Positions 1 through 5,258 of a stretch of DNA of 5,258 bases are shown here, piece by piece (position 1 is the first letter of the stretch; each line of letters opens with the position of its first letter). The DNA lies in assembly GCA_013694835.1 (NCBI GenBank), contig JACDBP010000317.1, forward strand, positions 1 through 5,258, read 5' to 3'. This DNA is from Chloroflexota bacterium. GTDB taxonomy: Bacteria > Chloroflexota > Limnocylindria > Limnocylindrales > CSP1-4. The translations under genes were made by a program, and so were the position numbers. Under the pieces are notes generated by a model. That model had not been told where the DNA came from. It did not search any database and saw only the letters and a program-made list of their open reading frames with translations.

Positions 1-44
1 GGGCCCGCAGCGGCCTCGGCGTCCAGCGGCGGGTACGGGCCTGC

Positions 45-59
45 AGTCATCGGGCGCCT
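45..59 (+). repeat. AGTC...CGCCT repeat, copy A
   Basis: The sequence AGTCATCGGGCGCCT matches the reverse complement of 252-266 at 13 of 15 positions, so the two form an imperfect inverted repeat 192 nt apart. It also matches the copies at 1137-1151 and 1187-1201 (reverse) at 12 of 15. A 13/15 match alone is not significant in GC-rich DNA of this length. The case rests on four copies sharing the same conserved ends, AGTC and CGCCT. Confidence 0.35.
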
Positions 60-251
60 AATATCGCGCCGTTCCCAACGTTCTCCGGTCGGGCATTCAC
101 CCGATGGTTATGCGAGGATCCGTCGCCGCGTGGGGCAGTCCGTCAGGACACGTTGGGCGGCTGCGCGTGCTCGGGCAGGGGACTTGAGGCGGCCAAACCA
201 GGATCTCAGCGCGCGTAGAGGCGCCGGAAATCGGCCGGAATCGAACGTACG

Positions 252-277
252 AGGCGCCCGGCGACTGCCAGACGCAA
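252..277 (-). repeat. Repeat copy B, upstream member of a 26-bp direct repeat
   Basis: These 26 bp match 1187-1212 at 22 of 26 positions in direct orientation. The 3' fifteen bases, GACTGCCAGACGCAA, differ at only one position from the downstream copy. The two copies lie just before and just after the XRE/nuclease-like gene, about 935 bp apart. On the minus strand the inner 15 nt read AGTCGCCGGGCGCCT, the same motif as copies A and C. The repeat ends right before the possible GTG start at 278 and lies in the leader if translation begins at 335. It could therefore be an operator, a boundary of a mobile unit, or a dispersed genomic repeat. Confidence 0.5.
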
Positions 278-334
278 GTGTCGATAGAGCGCGCGATGAT
301 CGGCTGCCAAGTGGCCAGCGGCAGGCTTCACGCC

Positions 335-1075
335 ATGGTTCCAGACGGCAAGCGGATCGGGCGGACGCTCCGGGCGATCCGGCGCCACCTCAAGCTTCGG
401 CAGATCGACCTCGCCAGGATGGTCGGCGTCAGCCAGTCGCTCGTCTCGCGGGTCGAGCGCGGCATCCTGATCGGGATACGGGTCGAAACGCTGGTCCAGC
501 TCTTCGCCGCATTGGGCGCCAGGCTCGAACTCAGGCCCTGGTGGGAGGGCGCGTCCCTGGACCGCCTTCTCGACGCCAGGCACGCGGCGTTGACGGAGTT
601 CGTCGTCGGCGTCCTGCGATCCTGCGGATGGGCGGCGCACGTCGAGATCACCTTCGCTGTCTACCGCGAGCGCGGGTCCATCGACATCGTCGGTTGGCAT
701 GCCCCGACGCGCACGTTGCTCATCATCGAGATCAAGACGGAATTCGGCTCGATGGAGGAGACCCTGCGCCGCTTCGACGTCAAGGTGCGGCTCGCCCGGC
801 GCATCGTCGAAGAGCGCTTCGGCTGGGCACCGTCGTCGGTCTCGCGGCTGCTCGTGCTGCAGGACTTGAAGTCGAACCGGCGCCACGCGGCCGACCTCGC
901 AGCGTCGCTCGCGCAGCTGCCCACGGTCAGTGGCTGGAGGATCCGTGCGTGGCTGCGTGAACCGCTTGGCACCTTCTCAGCACTGTGGTTTGCGTCGCCT
1001 GGTCGCGGGGTAACTGCTAGCCGAGGTTCGGGTAACGTCCAGCGCGTTCGGCCGTCCCGCAGCCCCTATACATGA
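335..1075 (+). CDS. XRE-family HTH protein with C-terminal PD-(D/E)xK nuclease-like domain
   Basis: Predicted 246-residue cytoplasmic DNA-binding protein. Residues about 8-62 form an XRE/Cro-like helix-turn-helix (GRTLRAIR, then RQIDLARMVGVSQSLVSRVE). A linker with PWWEGASLDRLLD leads to a helix and then a PD-(D/E)xK-like core: E104 in HVEITF, D117 in RGSIDIVGW, and the E132-I-K134 triad strand in LLIIEIKTEF, followed by EETLRRFDVKVRLA. The spacing of D, about 15 residues, then ExK on a hydrophobic strand is characteristic of that nuclease fold, but activity is inferred. I chose ATG 335 because MVPDG just before the HTH is the natural N terminus for this architecture; the weak GGCAGG at 320-325 gives little support. 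In-frame ATG 296 (259 aa) and GTG 278 (265 aa) are alternatives. The last 30 or so residues are basic and low in structure. The gene stands alone, converges on the transporter operon, and is bracketed by repeats. It could be a regulator with an inactive nuclease fold, or a defence or DNA-maintenance protein. Confidence 0.82.
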   Translation: MVPDGKRIGRTLRAIRRHLKLRQIDLARMVGVSQSLVSRVERGILIGIRVETLVQLFAALGARLELRPWWEGASLDRLLDARHAALTEFVVGVLRSCGWAAHVEITFAVYRERGSIDIVGWHAPTRTLLIIEIKTEFGSMEETLRRFDVKVRLARRIVEERFGWAPSSVSRLLVLQDLKSNRRHAADLAASLAQLPTVSGWRIRAWLREPLGTFSALWFASPGRGVTASRGSGNVQRVRPSRSPYT

Positions 1076-1136
1076 GCGCGAAGCGCGACCGTTGGGCCCG
1101 GCCGGACCGTCGCCATTCACGATGCCACGACGTAGC

Positions 1137-1151
1137 AGTCACCCGACGCCT
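1137..1151 (+). repeat. AGTC...CGCCT repeat, copy C (left arm of inverted repeat)
   Basis: AGTCACCCGACGCCT pairs with 1187-1201 (AGGCGCGGGGTGACT) at 13 of 15 positions across a 35-nt loop. The loop itself contains a 5-bp inverted pair, CCTGA 1153-1157 / TCAGG 1171-1175, so a nested stem-loop is possible. It lies 61 bp after the stop of the XRE/nuclease-like gene. There is no T-run after either arm, so a classical intrinsic terminator is not shown. Confidence 0.4.
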
Positions 1152-1186
1152 ACCTGACGGACACTTCGGCTCAGGCAAGCCACGCC

Positions 1187-1212
1187 AGGCGCGGGGTGAC
1201 TACCAGACGCAA
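1187..1212 (-). repeat. Repeat copy D, downstream member of the 26-bp direct repeat
   Basis: This is the second copy of the 26-bp direct repeat whose first copy is at 252-277 (22/26 identity; GACTACCAGACGCAA against GACTGCCAGACGCAA). Its first 15 bp are also the right arm of the inverted repeat with 1137-1151. The tandem GC-rich units begin 10 bp further on. Confidence 0.5.
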
Positions 1213-1222
1213 CCGACGCCGG

Positions 1223-1299
1223 CCCCTCGGTCGCTCGGCCCTGGGGTACGCCCCTCGGTCGCTCGGCCCTGGGGCCCCTCGGTCGCTCGGCCGCTGGGG
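1223..1299. repeat. Three tandem 24-25 bp GC-rich units between convergent genes
   Basis: The core CCCCTCGGTCGCTCGG followed by CC, CTGGGG occurs at 1223-1246 and 1251-1274 as identical 24-bp units separated by TACG. A third unit follows directly at 1275-1299 with one extra G before CTGGGG. Each unit starts CCCC and ends GGGG, so each can fold; the junction GGGGCCCC (1271-1278) can also pair with GGGGCCC (1296-1302) as a 7-bp stem with a 17-nt loop. The array begins 147 bp after the plus-strand gene and ends 22 bp beyond the last codon of the minus-strand operon. It may block read-through from both sides, though there is no U-tract. It is not a CRISPR array because there are no spacers. Confidence 0.7.
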
Positions 1300-1321
1300 C
1301 CCGCCCGCGCCAGCTGGACCG

Positions 1322-2272
1322 CTACTTCGCCTCCACCCGTTGCCGCGGGTCGAGCGCGTCACGCAGCCCATCGCCCAGGAAGCTCGCAGCGAGCACCAGC
1401 AGGATCAGCGTGATGCCTGGGTAGAAGACCAGGATCGGGTTGCGGAAGAAGTAGTCGAGCGCCTTGGTGAGCATGTTTCCGAGAGAGGCCTCCGGGGGAA
1501 GGATGCCGAAGCCGAGGAACGACAGCGCCGCCTCCGTGACCACCGAGTCGGCGATACCGAGTGCAGCCGCGACCACCAGCGGCGCCATGGCTCCCGGCAG
1601 CATGTGCCGCAGGATGATCCGCCGAGCAGGTGCGCCCAGGGCGCGAGCCGCTTCCACGTAGTCGGCGTTGCGGAGGGCCAGGAACTCGCCGCGGATCAGC
1701 CGCGCAGCTGTCGTCCAGCCAGTCAGGCCGATGGCGATGATGACCACGGCCGCATTGCCGGTCCCGAAGAAGGCCGTGATCATGATGATCAGGAAGAGAC
1801 CGGGTAGTGACAGCATCACGTCCACGAAGCGCATCAGGACGTTGTCTACCCAGCCACCGAGGTAGCCCGCGACCGAGCCGATGGCGACGCCGATGACGAC
1901 GATGATCAGCACCGCCGCCGTCCCCACCATCAGCGACGTCTGGAGGCCCTTCATCAGCCGGATGAAGATGTTCTGTCCGATGTCGTCGGTGCCGAGCGGC
2001 GCCGCCAGGGACGGGGGCCGGTTGATGTTGACGAGGCTCGTCTTCTGGTAGGCGTCGCCGGTCAGCAGCGGCACGAAGACCGCCAGGGCCACCATCGTGC
2101 CGAGCAGGAACAGGGCGATGACCGCCAGTCGATGGGCGAAGAACCTACGTCGGACCTGCTGCCAGTAGGTCTGGACGGGGATGAGGTCGATCTCGTCGAT
2201 CGCGTCGGCGGGGGTCCGTCGAACGGACTGGCGCTCGATCCGGACCCTTGCGCGCAGCTGGCTCTCTTCCAC
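1322..2272 (-). CDS. Peptide-type ABC transporter permease, DppC/OppC-like
   Basis: This 316-residue inner-membrane protein is one half of the translocation channel of an oligopeptide/dipeptide (or nickel-type) importer, pairing with the DppB-like subunit encoded just upstream. It has a cytoplasmic N-terminal extension of about 45 residues and TM1 near 48-70. The family segment LGTDDIGQNIFIRLMKG follows at 93-109, then further TM segments near 112-136, 145-168, 174-192, 228-250 and 281-300. The EAA loop that docks the ATPase is clear at 207-226: EAARALG, then ILRHMLP. The C-terminal DGLRDALDPR is typical of OppC-type subunits, and the length is normal. The start is GTG at 2270-2272, with GGAGA six nucleotides upstream. 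The gene starts 19 bp after the dppB-like stop, so the two are co-transcribed. It is the last gene of the operon in the window; no ATPase gene follows. The substrate cannot be read from the sequence. Confidence 0.95.
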   Translation of the reverse strand: MEESQLRARVRIERQSVRRTPADAIDEIDLIPVQTYWQQVRRRFFAHRLAVIALFLLGTMVALAVFVPLLTGDAYQKTSLVNINRPPSLAAPLGTDDIGQNIFIRLMKGLQTSLMVGTAAVLIIVVIGVAIGSVAGYLGGWVDNVLMRFVDVMLSLPGLFLIIMITAFFGTGNAAVVIIAIGLTGWTTAARLIRGEFLALRNADYVEAARALGAPARRIILRHMLPGAMAPLVVAAALGIADSVVTEAALSFLGFGILPPEASLGNMLTKALDYFFRNPILVFYPGITLILLVLAASFLGDGLRDALDPRQRVEAK

Positions 2273-2278
2273 GGTCGG

Positions 2279-2283
2279 TCTCC
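2279..2283 (-). promoter_or_regulatory. Ribosome binding site fixing the GTG start of the dppC-like gene
   Basis: On the minus strand GGAGA lies six nucleotides before GTG 2272-2270, inside the 19-bp gap after the upstream permease stop. The next in-frame Met is residue 60, inside TM1, so this site supports GTG as the true start. Confidence 0.75.
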
Positions 2284-2291
2284 GATGCCAC

Positions 2292-3251
2292 TCAGTACTT
2301 GATGCGCGGGTCGACGATCGCGTAGAGCGTGTCGGCGAGCAGGTTGCCCAGCAGCACCATCGCCCCGCCGAGCATCGTGAAGGCGAGCACCGTCGGGTAG
2401 TCGCGGTTGACGACGCTGGTGACCCCGAGGAAGCCCAAGCCGGGCCAGCTGAAGATGCTCTCGGTGATCACAGCGCCTGCCAGCAGCGAGGGGACCGTCA
2501 GGCCGATCAGCGTCAGGATGGGGATCAGGGCATTGCGGAGCGCGTGCTTGATGATCACCCGGTTCTGCGGCAGGCCCTTTGCCCTGGCGGTGCGGATGTA
2601 GTCGTGGTGAAGCACCTCCAGCATGGACGAGCGCATGTAGCGGCTCCAGCCGGCGATCTGCTGGATGGCCAGGCTCGCCACCGGCAGCACCAGGTGCCAG
2701 CCGATGTCCAGGAGGTCACCTTCCTTGCCGCGCGAATTCATGCCGAAGAGCGGGAAGATGCGCAGCTGGATCGAGAAGATGTAGAGCAGCATCAGTCCGA
2801 GCCAGAACGACGGGATGGCGTAGCCGATGGTGGCCAGGATCGTGATCACCTTGTCGGCGACCGAGTACTGCTTCACGGCCGCCAGGATCCCGATCGGGAT
2901 GGCGACGGCGATGGTCACGATGAGCGAAGTCCCCATCAGCAGCAGCGTGGCAGGGATCCGCTCGAAGATCTTCTGCTGCACGGGCAGACCGTCGATGAAG
3001 GAATAGGCCCACGAATCGGTTCGCCAGAACTGGATGAAGTTCGTGAACCACTTGAAGAACTGCTCGGGCAGCGGCCTGTCGAGCCCGTAGATGGCGATGA
3101 TGTTCCGCAGCGTCTCCGGCGACACCCGGCCGGTGCGGAAGCGCTCCACGGGATCGCCTGGCGCGAGGTAGACGATCAGGAACGAGATGACCGCGATGCC
3201 GACCATGATCGGGAGCGACTGGATCACACGACGAAGGATGTAGCCGGCCAT
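2292..3251 (-). CDS. Peptide-type ABC transporter permease, DppB/OppB-like
   Basis: This 319-residue inner-membrane channel subunit partners the DppC-like protein. Its N terminus, MAGYILRRVIQSLPIMVGI, and the LAPGDP motif at about 29-34 after TM1 (9-30) are hallmarks of the DppB family. The periplasmic region 35-100 contains the YGLDRPLPEQFFKW segment. Further TM segments are near 101-127, 135-160, 186-202, 245-265 and 287-308. The ATPase-docking EAA-type loop is at 217-244 (DYIRTARAKGLP, then HALRNALIP). TESIFSWPGLG (263-273) and the C-terminal DPRIKY are conserved family features. Its length is standard. The ATG at 3251-3249 has GAGAGG nine nucleotides upstream. The gene lies 95 bp after the binding-protein stop and 19 bp before the dppC-like gene, the usual order for this importer class. 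I see no frameshift or missing segment. Confidence 0.96.
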   Translation of the reverse strand: MAGYILRRVIQSLPIMVGIAVISFLIVYLAPGDPVERFRTGRVSPETLRNIIAIYGLDRPLPEQFFKWFTNFIQFWRTDSWAYSFIDGLPVQQKIFERIPATLLLMGTSLIVTIAVAIPIGILAAVKQYSVADKVITILATIGYAIPSFWLGLMLLYIFSIQLRIFPLFGMNSRGKEGDLLDIGWHLVLPVASLAIQQIAGWSRYMRSSMLEVLHHDYIRTARAKGLPQNRVIIKHALRNALIPILTLIGLTVPSLLAGAVITESIFSWPGLGFLGVTSVVNRDYPTVLAFTMLGGAMVLLGNLLADTLYAIVDPRIKY

Positions 3252-3260
3252 GAGGGCCTA

Positions 3261-3266
3261 CCTCTC
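3261..3266 (-). promoter_or_regulatory. Ribosome binding site of the dppB-like gene
   Basis: GAGAGG on the minus strand sits nine nucleotides before ATG 3251-3249. It begins five nucleotides after the 3' arm of the upstream stem-loop, so it stays single-stranded when that hairpin forms. Confidence 0.65.
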
Positions 3267-3271
3267 GATGG

Positions 3272-3307
3272 GACGGATGGCGGCCGCCGCGGCGACCGCC
3301 ATCCGTC
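3272..3307 (-). promoter_or_regulatory. Perfect 12-bp stem-loop between binding-protein and permease genes
   Basis: GACGGATGGCGG (3272-3283) is the exact complement of CCGCCATCCGTC (3296-3307), with a 12-nt GC-rich loop. In the operon mRNA it lies 40-75 nt after the binding-protein stop and just before the permease ribosome binding site. No U-run follows the stem, so I read it as an mRNA-stabilising or partial-attenuation structure rather than a full terminator. Similar hairpins in binding-protein-dependent operons keep the binding protein more abundant than the permeases. A smaller hairpin (GTCCG / CGGAC, 3318-3330) precedes it, nearer the stop codon. Confidence 0.72.
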
Positions 3308-3346
3308 GAGTCCATGTGTCCGGCCCGGACGAGGCGCGGACTGCAG

Positions 3347-5258
3347 CTAGTTCGCCCGGTTGGCCCAGGTGTCGATGTTCCAGTTGTAGTTGAGGCTGGT
3401 CTTGTCGATCTCGCCGTTCTGCGAATAGACGGTGCCGGACAGGCCCGTGTGTGCCAGCTCGGCCCACAGGAAGATGTACGGCGCGTCCTCGTGGATCAGC
3501 GTCTGGAACTTCTTGTAGATCGCCGCCCGCTTCGCCTGGTCCAGCTCCTGACGGCCGTCTTCCAGAAGCTTGTCGGCCTCCGGGTTGTTCCAGCCGATGA
3601 AGTTATTGGCCTGCGGGTTCTCTCGCGTTGGCATCTCGCTGCTGTGGAACAGCGAGTAGTCGTCCGGGTCGAGTCCGGTCGACCAGCCGCCGAGGTAGGT
3701 GTCGAAGTTGTTGGGGTAGTCGAGGACCTGCGGATGGAGCACCGTGTTGAGGTCGCCCTGGACGATCTCGACCTCGATACCGCACTCCTTCAGCTGATCC
3801 TTGGCGAGCTGCGCGAACGAGAGGCGTTGCGGTCGCTCGATGCGGAGGTACAGCTTGGTGCTGAGGCGCTTGCCGTCCTTCTGGTAGATGCCGTCGCCGC
3901 CCAGCGTCCAGCCGGAACTCTCGATCTGCGCCTTGGCCGCGGCGACATCCTGGGTGTACTTCGGAACGTCCGGGTCATAGGCCCAGGAGAAGGGCGGGGT
4001 GTTGGCATAGACGGGGGCACCGGTGCCGCCCGTAGCGACCTCGATGGTCCGGGTGTGGTCGATGCACTTGCCCCATGCCTGGCGGAGGTTCTTGTCGGCG
4101 TAGAGCTTGCCGGGCCGGTTGTTGAAGCCGATGTAGTAGTAGAGGTTGCTCTGGTACTCCAGCAACTGGAGCTTGGGGTCGTTCTGGACCTGCTTGTACG
4201 CGTCGGATTCGATCTGCTGGATCCAGTCCACCTGGCCCTGCTGGAGCGCGGCGACAGCAGCTGCGGGGCCTTTGATGACGATCGCGAATGCACGCGGCGG
4301 GCCGACTTTCTCGAGGTTGGTCGTGCCTCCGAAGTACTCGTCGAAGCGAGCCAGTTCGACGCTCTGCCCGGCGGTGTACTTGACGAATTTGTAGGGTCCG
4401 GTGCCGATGGGCGCCCGAGCGAAGTCGAGCAGTTTCAGGGACGACGCGACCTTGTCAACGTCCGGCGCCTTGAGCGTGTTGTTGAGGGTCGCCAACTTGG
4501 CGATGAGGTCGTTGCCGTAGGCGTTCTCGTCGAACTGACCTTCGGCGTCGTTGAAGGCTGCCTTGTCCTTCAGCTCGACGCCCGCGCCCTGGAGGACCGG
4601 CTCGATCTCGGCGACATGCGTCGAGGAATCGCAGGTCGCCGGCTGGTCCTCGGCACCGGTGCAGGTGTCGGCGGTCGTCGCCTCTTCTACCTTGGTGGCC
4701 AGCGCCGCGACCGCGGCTGCATCGACCTGTCCCGCCCGCGCCTGGAAGCGTTGGAAGGACGCTTCGACGGCGGCCTTGGGGAGGACGAAGGCGCCCGCGA
4801 GGCCGCTGACGATGAATGGCGCGAACTTCTGCTTGAGCTTGAACTCGATGGTCGACGTGTCCCTTACAGCGATCGTCTCGACGTTGTCGCTGATCGACGA
4901 GCAGAGGTCCGGATTCTGGTTGCAGCCTGTCGACTTGAGGAGGTCGAAGCTGTACTTGACGTCCTCGATGGTCACGACGGTGCCGTCGTGGAACTTGACG
5001 TTCGGCTTGATCTTAACGGTCCAGGTGAGGCCATCGTCGGAGATGACCGGCATCCCGTCGGCCAGGTCCGGCTGCGTCAACAGCTTGTTGTCGGCGCGGT
5101 AGAGCGCGTTGTAGATCATCGCCGAGATGAAGCTCGTCGGCAGGTCGTCCGGGGCACCGGCAAAGGAGGCCGGCTCGGCATCGACGACGAACGAGAAGTC
5201 CTTCGACTCGGCGGCCGCCGGCGTGCCCGTCGGGGCACTCGTGCCGGTAGCTTGGCCC
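3347..5258 (-). CDS. Extracellular solute-binding protein, family 5 (peptide/nickel-type), 5' end cut off by window
   Basis: The frame is open to the window edge: 636 residues are visible and the signal peptide with its probable lipobox cysteine lies outside. The first Met at 5117-5119 is internal, because the 46 residues before it read as an Ala/Thr/Pro/Gly linker (ATGTSAPTGTPAAAES) followed by mature-domain sequence FSFVVDAEPASF. Numbering from that Met, SBP_bac_5 hallmarks are ISDDGLTWTVKIKPNVKFHDG (26-46, region after it TIEDVKYSFD), PIGTGPYKF (237-245), the LRQAWGKCIDHTR segment (345-357), and the C-terminal GGWSTGLDPDDYS and NNPEADKLLEDGRQELD segments. The protein would act outside the membrane, capturing a peptide-like or related ligand for the DppB/DppC channel. 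Between LPK115 and PIG237 there are about 121 residues where E. coli DppA has roughly 25, so there is an insertion. Cysteine pairs C66/C73 and C153/C163 could form disulfides. Ligand specificity cannot be assigned. Confidence 0.94.
   Translation of the reverse strand, partial: GQATGTSAPTGTPAAAESKDFSFVVDAEPASFAGAPDDLPTSFISAMIYNALYRADNKLLTQPDLADGMPVISDDGLTWTVKIKPNVKFHDGTVVTIEDVKYSFDLLKSTGCNQNPDLCSSISDNVETIAVRDTSTIEFKLKQKFAPFIVSGLAGAFVLPKAAVEASFQRFQARAGQVDAAAVAALATKVEEATTADTCTGAEDQPATCDSSTHVAEIEPVLQGAGVELKDKAAFNDAEGQFDENAYGNDLIAKLATLNNTLKAPDVDKVASSLKLLDFARAPIGTGPYKFVKYTAGQSVELARFDEYFGGTTNLEKVGPPRAFAIVIKGPAAAVAALQQGQVDWIQQIESDAYKQVQNDPKLQLLEYQSNLYYYIGFNNRPGKLYADKNLRQAWGKCIDHTRTIEVATGGTGAPVYANTPPFSWAYDPDVPKYTQDVAAAKAQIESSGWTLGGDGIYQKDGKRLSTKLYLRIERPQRLSFAQLAKDQLKECGIEVEIVQGDLNTVLHPQVLDYPNNFDTYLGGWSTGLDPDDYSLFHSSEMPTRENPQANNFIGWNNPEADKLLEDGRQELDQAKRAAIYKKFQTLIHEDAPYIFLWAELAHTGLSGTVYSQNGEIDKTSLNYNWNIDTWANRAN

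Larger units (their letters stand above)
1..334. other. Upstream region without a supportable gene
   Basis: I see no convincing coding sequence here. One plus-strand frame is stop-free from base 1 to 957, but its translation is Arg/Ala/Pro-rich low-complexity protein and it overlaps the real gene in another frame, so I treat it as a GC-driven shadow. Another plus-strand frame ends at TAA 59-61 after 19 codons; it could be the tail of a gene from outside the window, but nothing in it is recognisable. The region holds two copies of the AGTC...CGCCT repeat (45-59 and 252-266, opposite orientation), a small 5-bp hairpin (TCGGG 89-93 / CCCGA 100-104), and a short tandem GCCGGAA duplication near 223-243. 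I could not pick out a convincing -35/-10 promoter for the downstream gene. Confidence 0.5.

Noticed and set aside
236..256. tRNA T-arm-like sequence on the minus strand (GTTCGATTCC)
   Set aside because: The flanking bases do not pair as a T-stem and no D-arm, anticodon arm or acceptor stem is found nearby.
1..960. Long stop-free plus-strand frame upstream of and across the XRE/nuclease-like gene
   Set aside because: Its translation is Arg/Ala/Pro-rich with no recognisable motif, and it overlaps a gene with clear domain motifs in another frame; this is expected in GC-rich DNA.
45..1201. Complete insertion sequence with copies A and D as terminal inverted repeats
   Set aside because: The enclosed protein is not a transposase, the ends match at only 12 of 15 positions, and I saw no target-site duplication; kept only as a hypothesis within the repeat finding.
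1223..1299. Possible CRISPR array
   Set aside because: Units are contiguous or separated by only 4 bp, so there are no spacers, and no cas gene is present.
1072..1807. Plus-strand frames across the tandem repeats (repeating Pro-Ser-Val-Ala-Arg or Arg-Ser-Leu-Gly-Pro peptides)
   Set aside because: The peptide repeats are only the translation of the GC-rich DNA repeat, and the frames run on into the antisense of the dppC-like gene.
2181..3350. 389-codon plus-strand reading frame opposite the dppB-like gene
   Set aside because: Asp/His/Arg/Gln-rich antisense translation typical of the reverse frame of a GC-rich membrane-protein gene; the minus strand has clear permease motifs.

Overview
The window is GC-rich bacterial DNA with three minus-strand genes of an oligopeptide/dipeptide-type ABC importer (about 3.9 kb) and one plus-strand gene for a helix-turn-helix protein with a nuclease-like domain. 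The Ala/Thr/Pro/Gly-rich linker at the head of the binding protein, the high GC, and the HTH plus PD-(D/E)xK-like architecture are what I would expect from a Chloroflexota (Limnocylindria-like) or actinobacterial soil or groundwater genome. That placement is inference; no rRNA or other taxonomic marker is present.

Layout. Bases 1-334 hold no gene I can support, but contain two copies of a short AGTC...CGCCT repeat. The plus-strand XRE/nuclease-like gene runs from about 335 (alternative starts 296 and 278) to 1075. The 246 bp between it and the convergent transporter operon carry two more copies of the AGTC...CGCCT repeat, then three near-identical 24-25 bp GC-rich tandem units forming CCCC...GGGG hairpins. 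The operon follows on the minus strand: binding protein (3347 to beyond 5258, its signal peptide cut off by the window edge), a 95-bp spacer with a perfect 12-bp stem-loop, a DppB/OppB-like permease (2292-3251), and a DppC/OppC-like permease (1322-2272).

How the genes work together. The lipoprotein-type binding protein would capture a peptide-like or related solute outside the membrane and deliver it to the heterodimeric DppB-DppC channel. The two ATPase subunits that normally complete the transporter do not follow dppC; they must be upstream of the window, elsewhere in the genome, or shared. The spacer hairpin fits the usual need for more binding protein than permease. The XRE/nuclease-like gene is convergent and has no visible functional link to the transporter.

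I do not see a clear new multi-gene system. The items most worth a second look are the solitary HTH + PD-(D/E)xK-like protein with its bracketing repeats, the roughly 100-residue cysteine-containing insertion in the binding protein, and the structured spacers.
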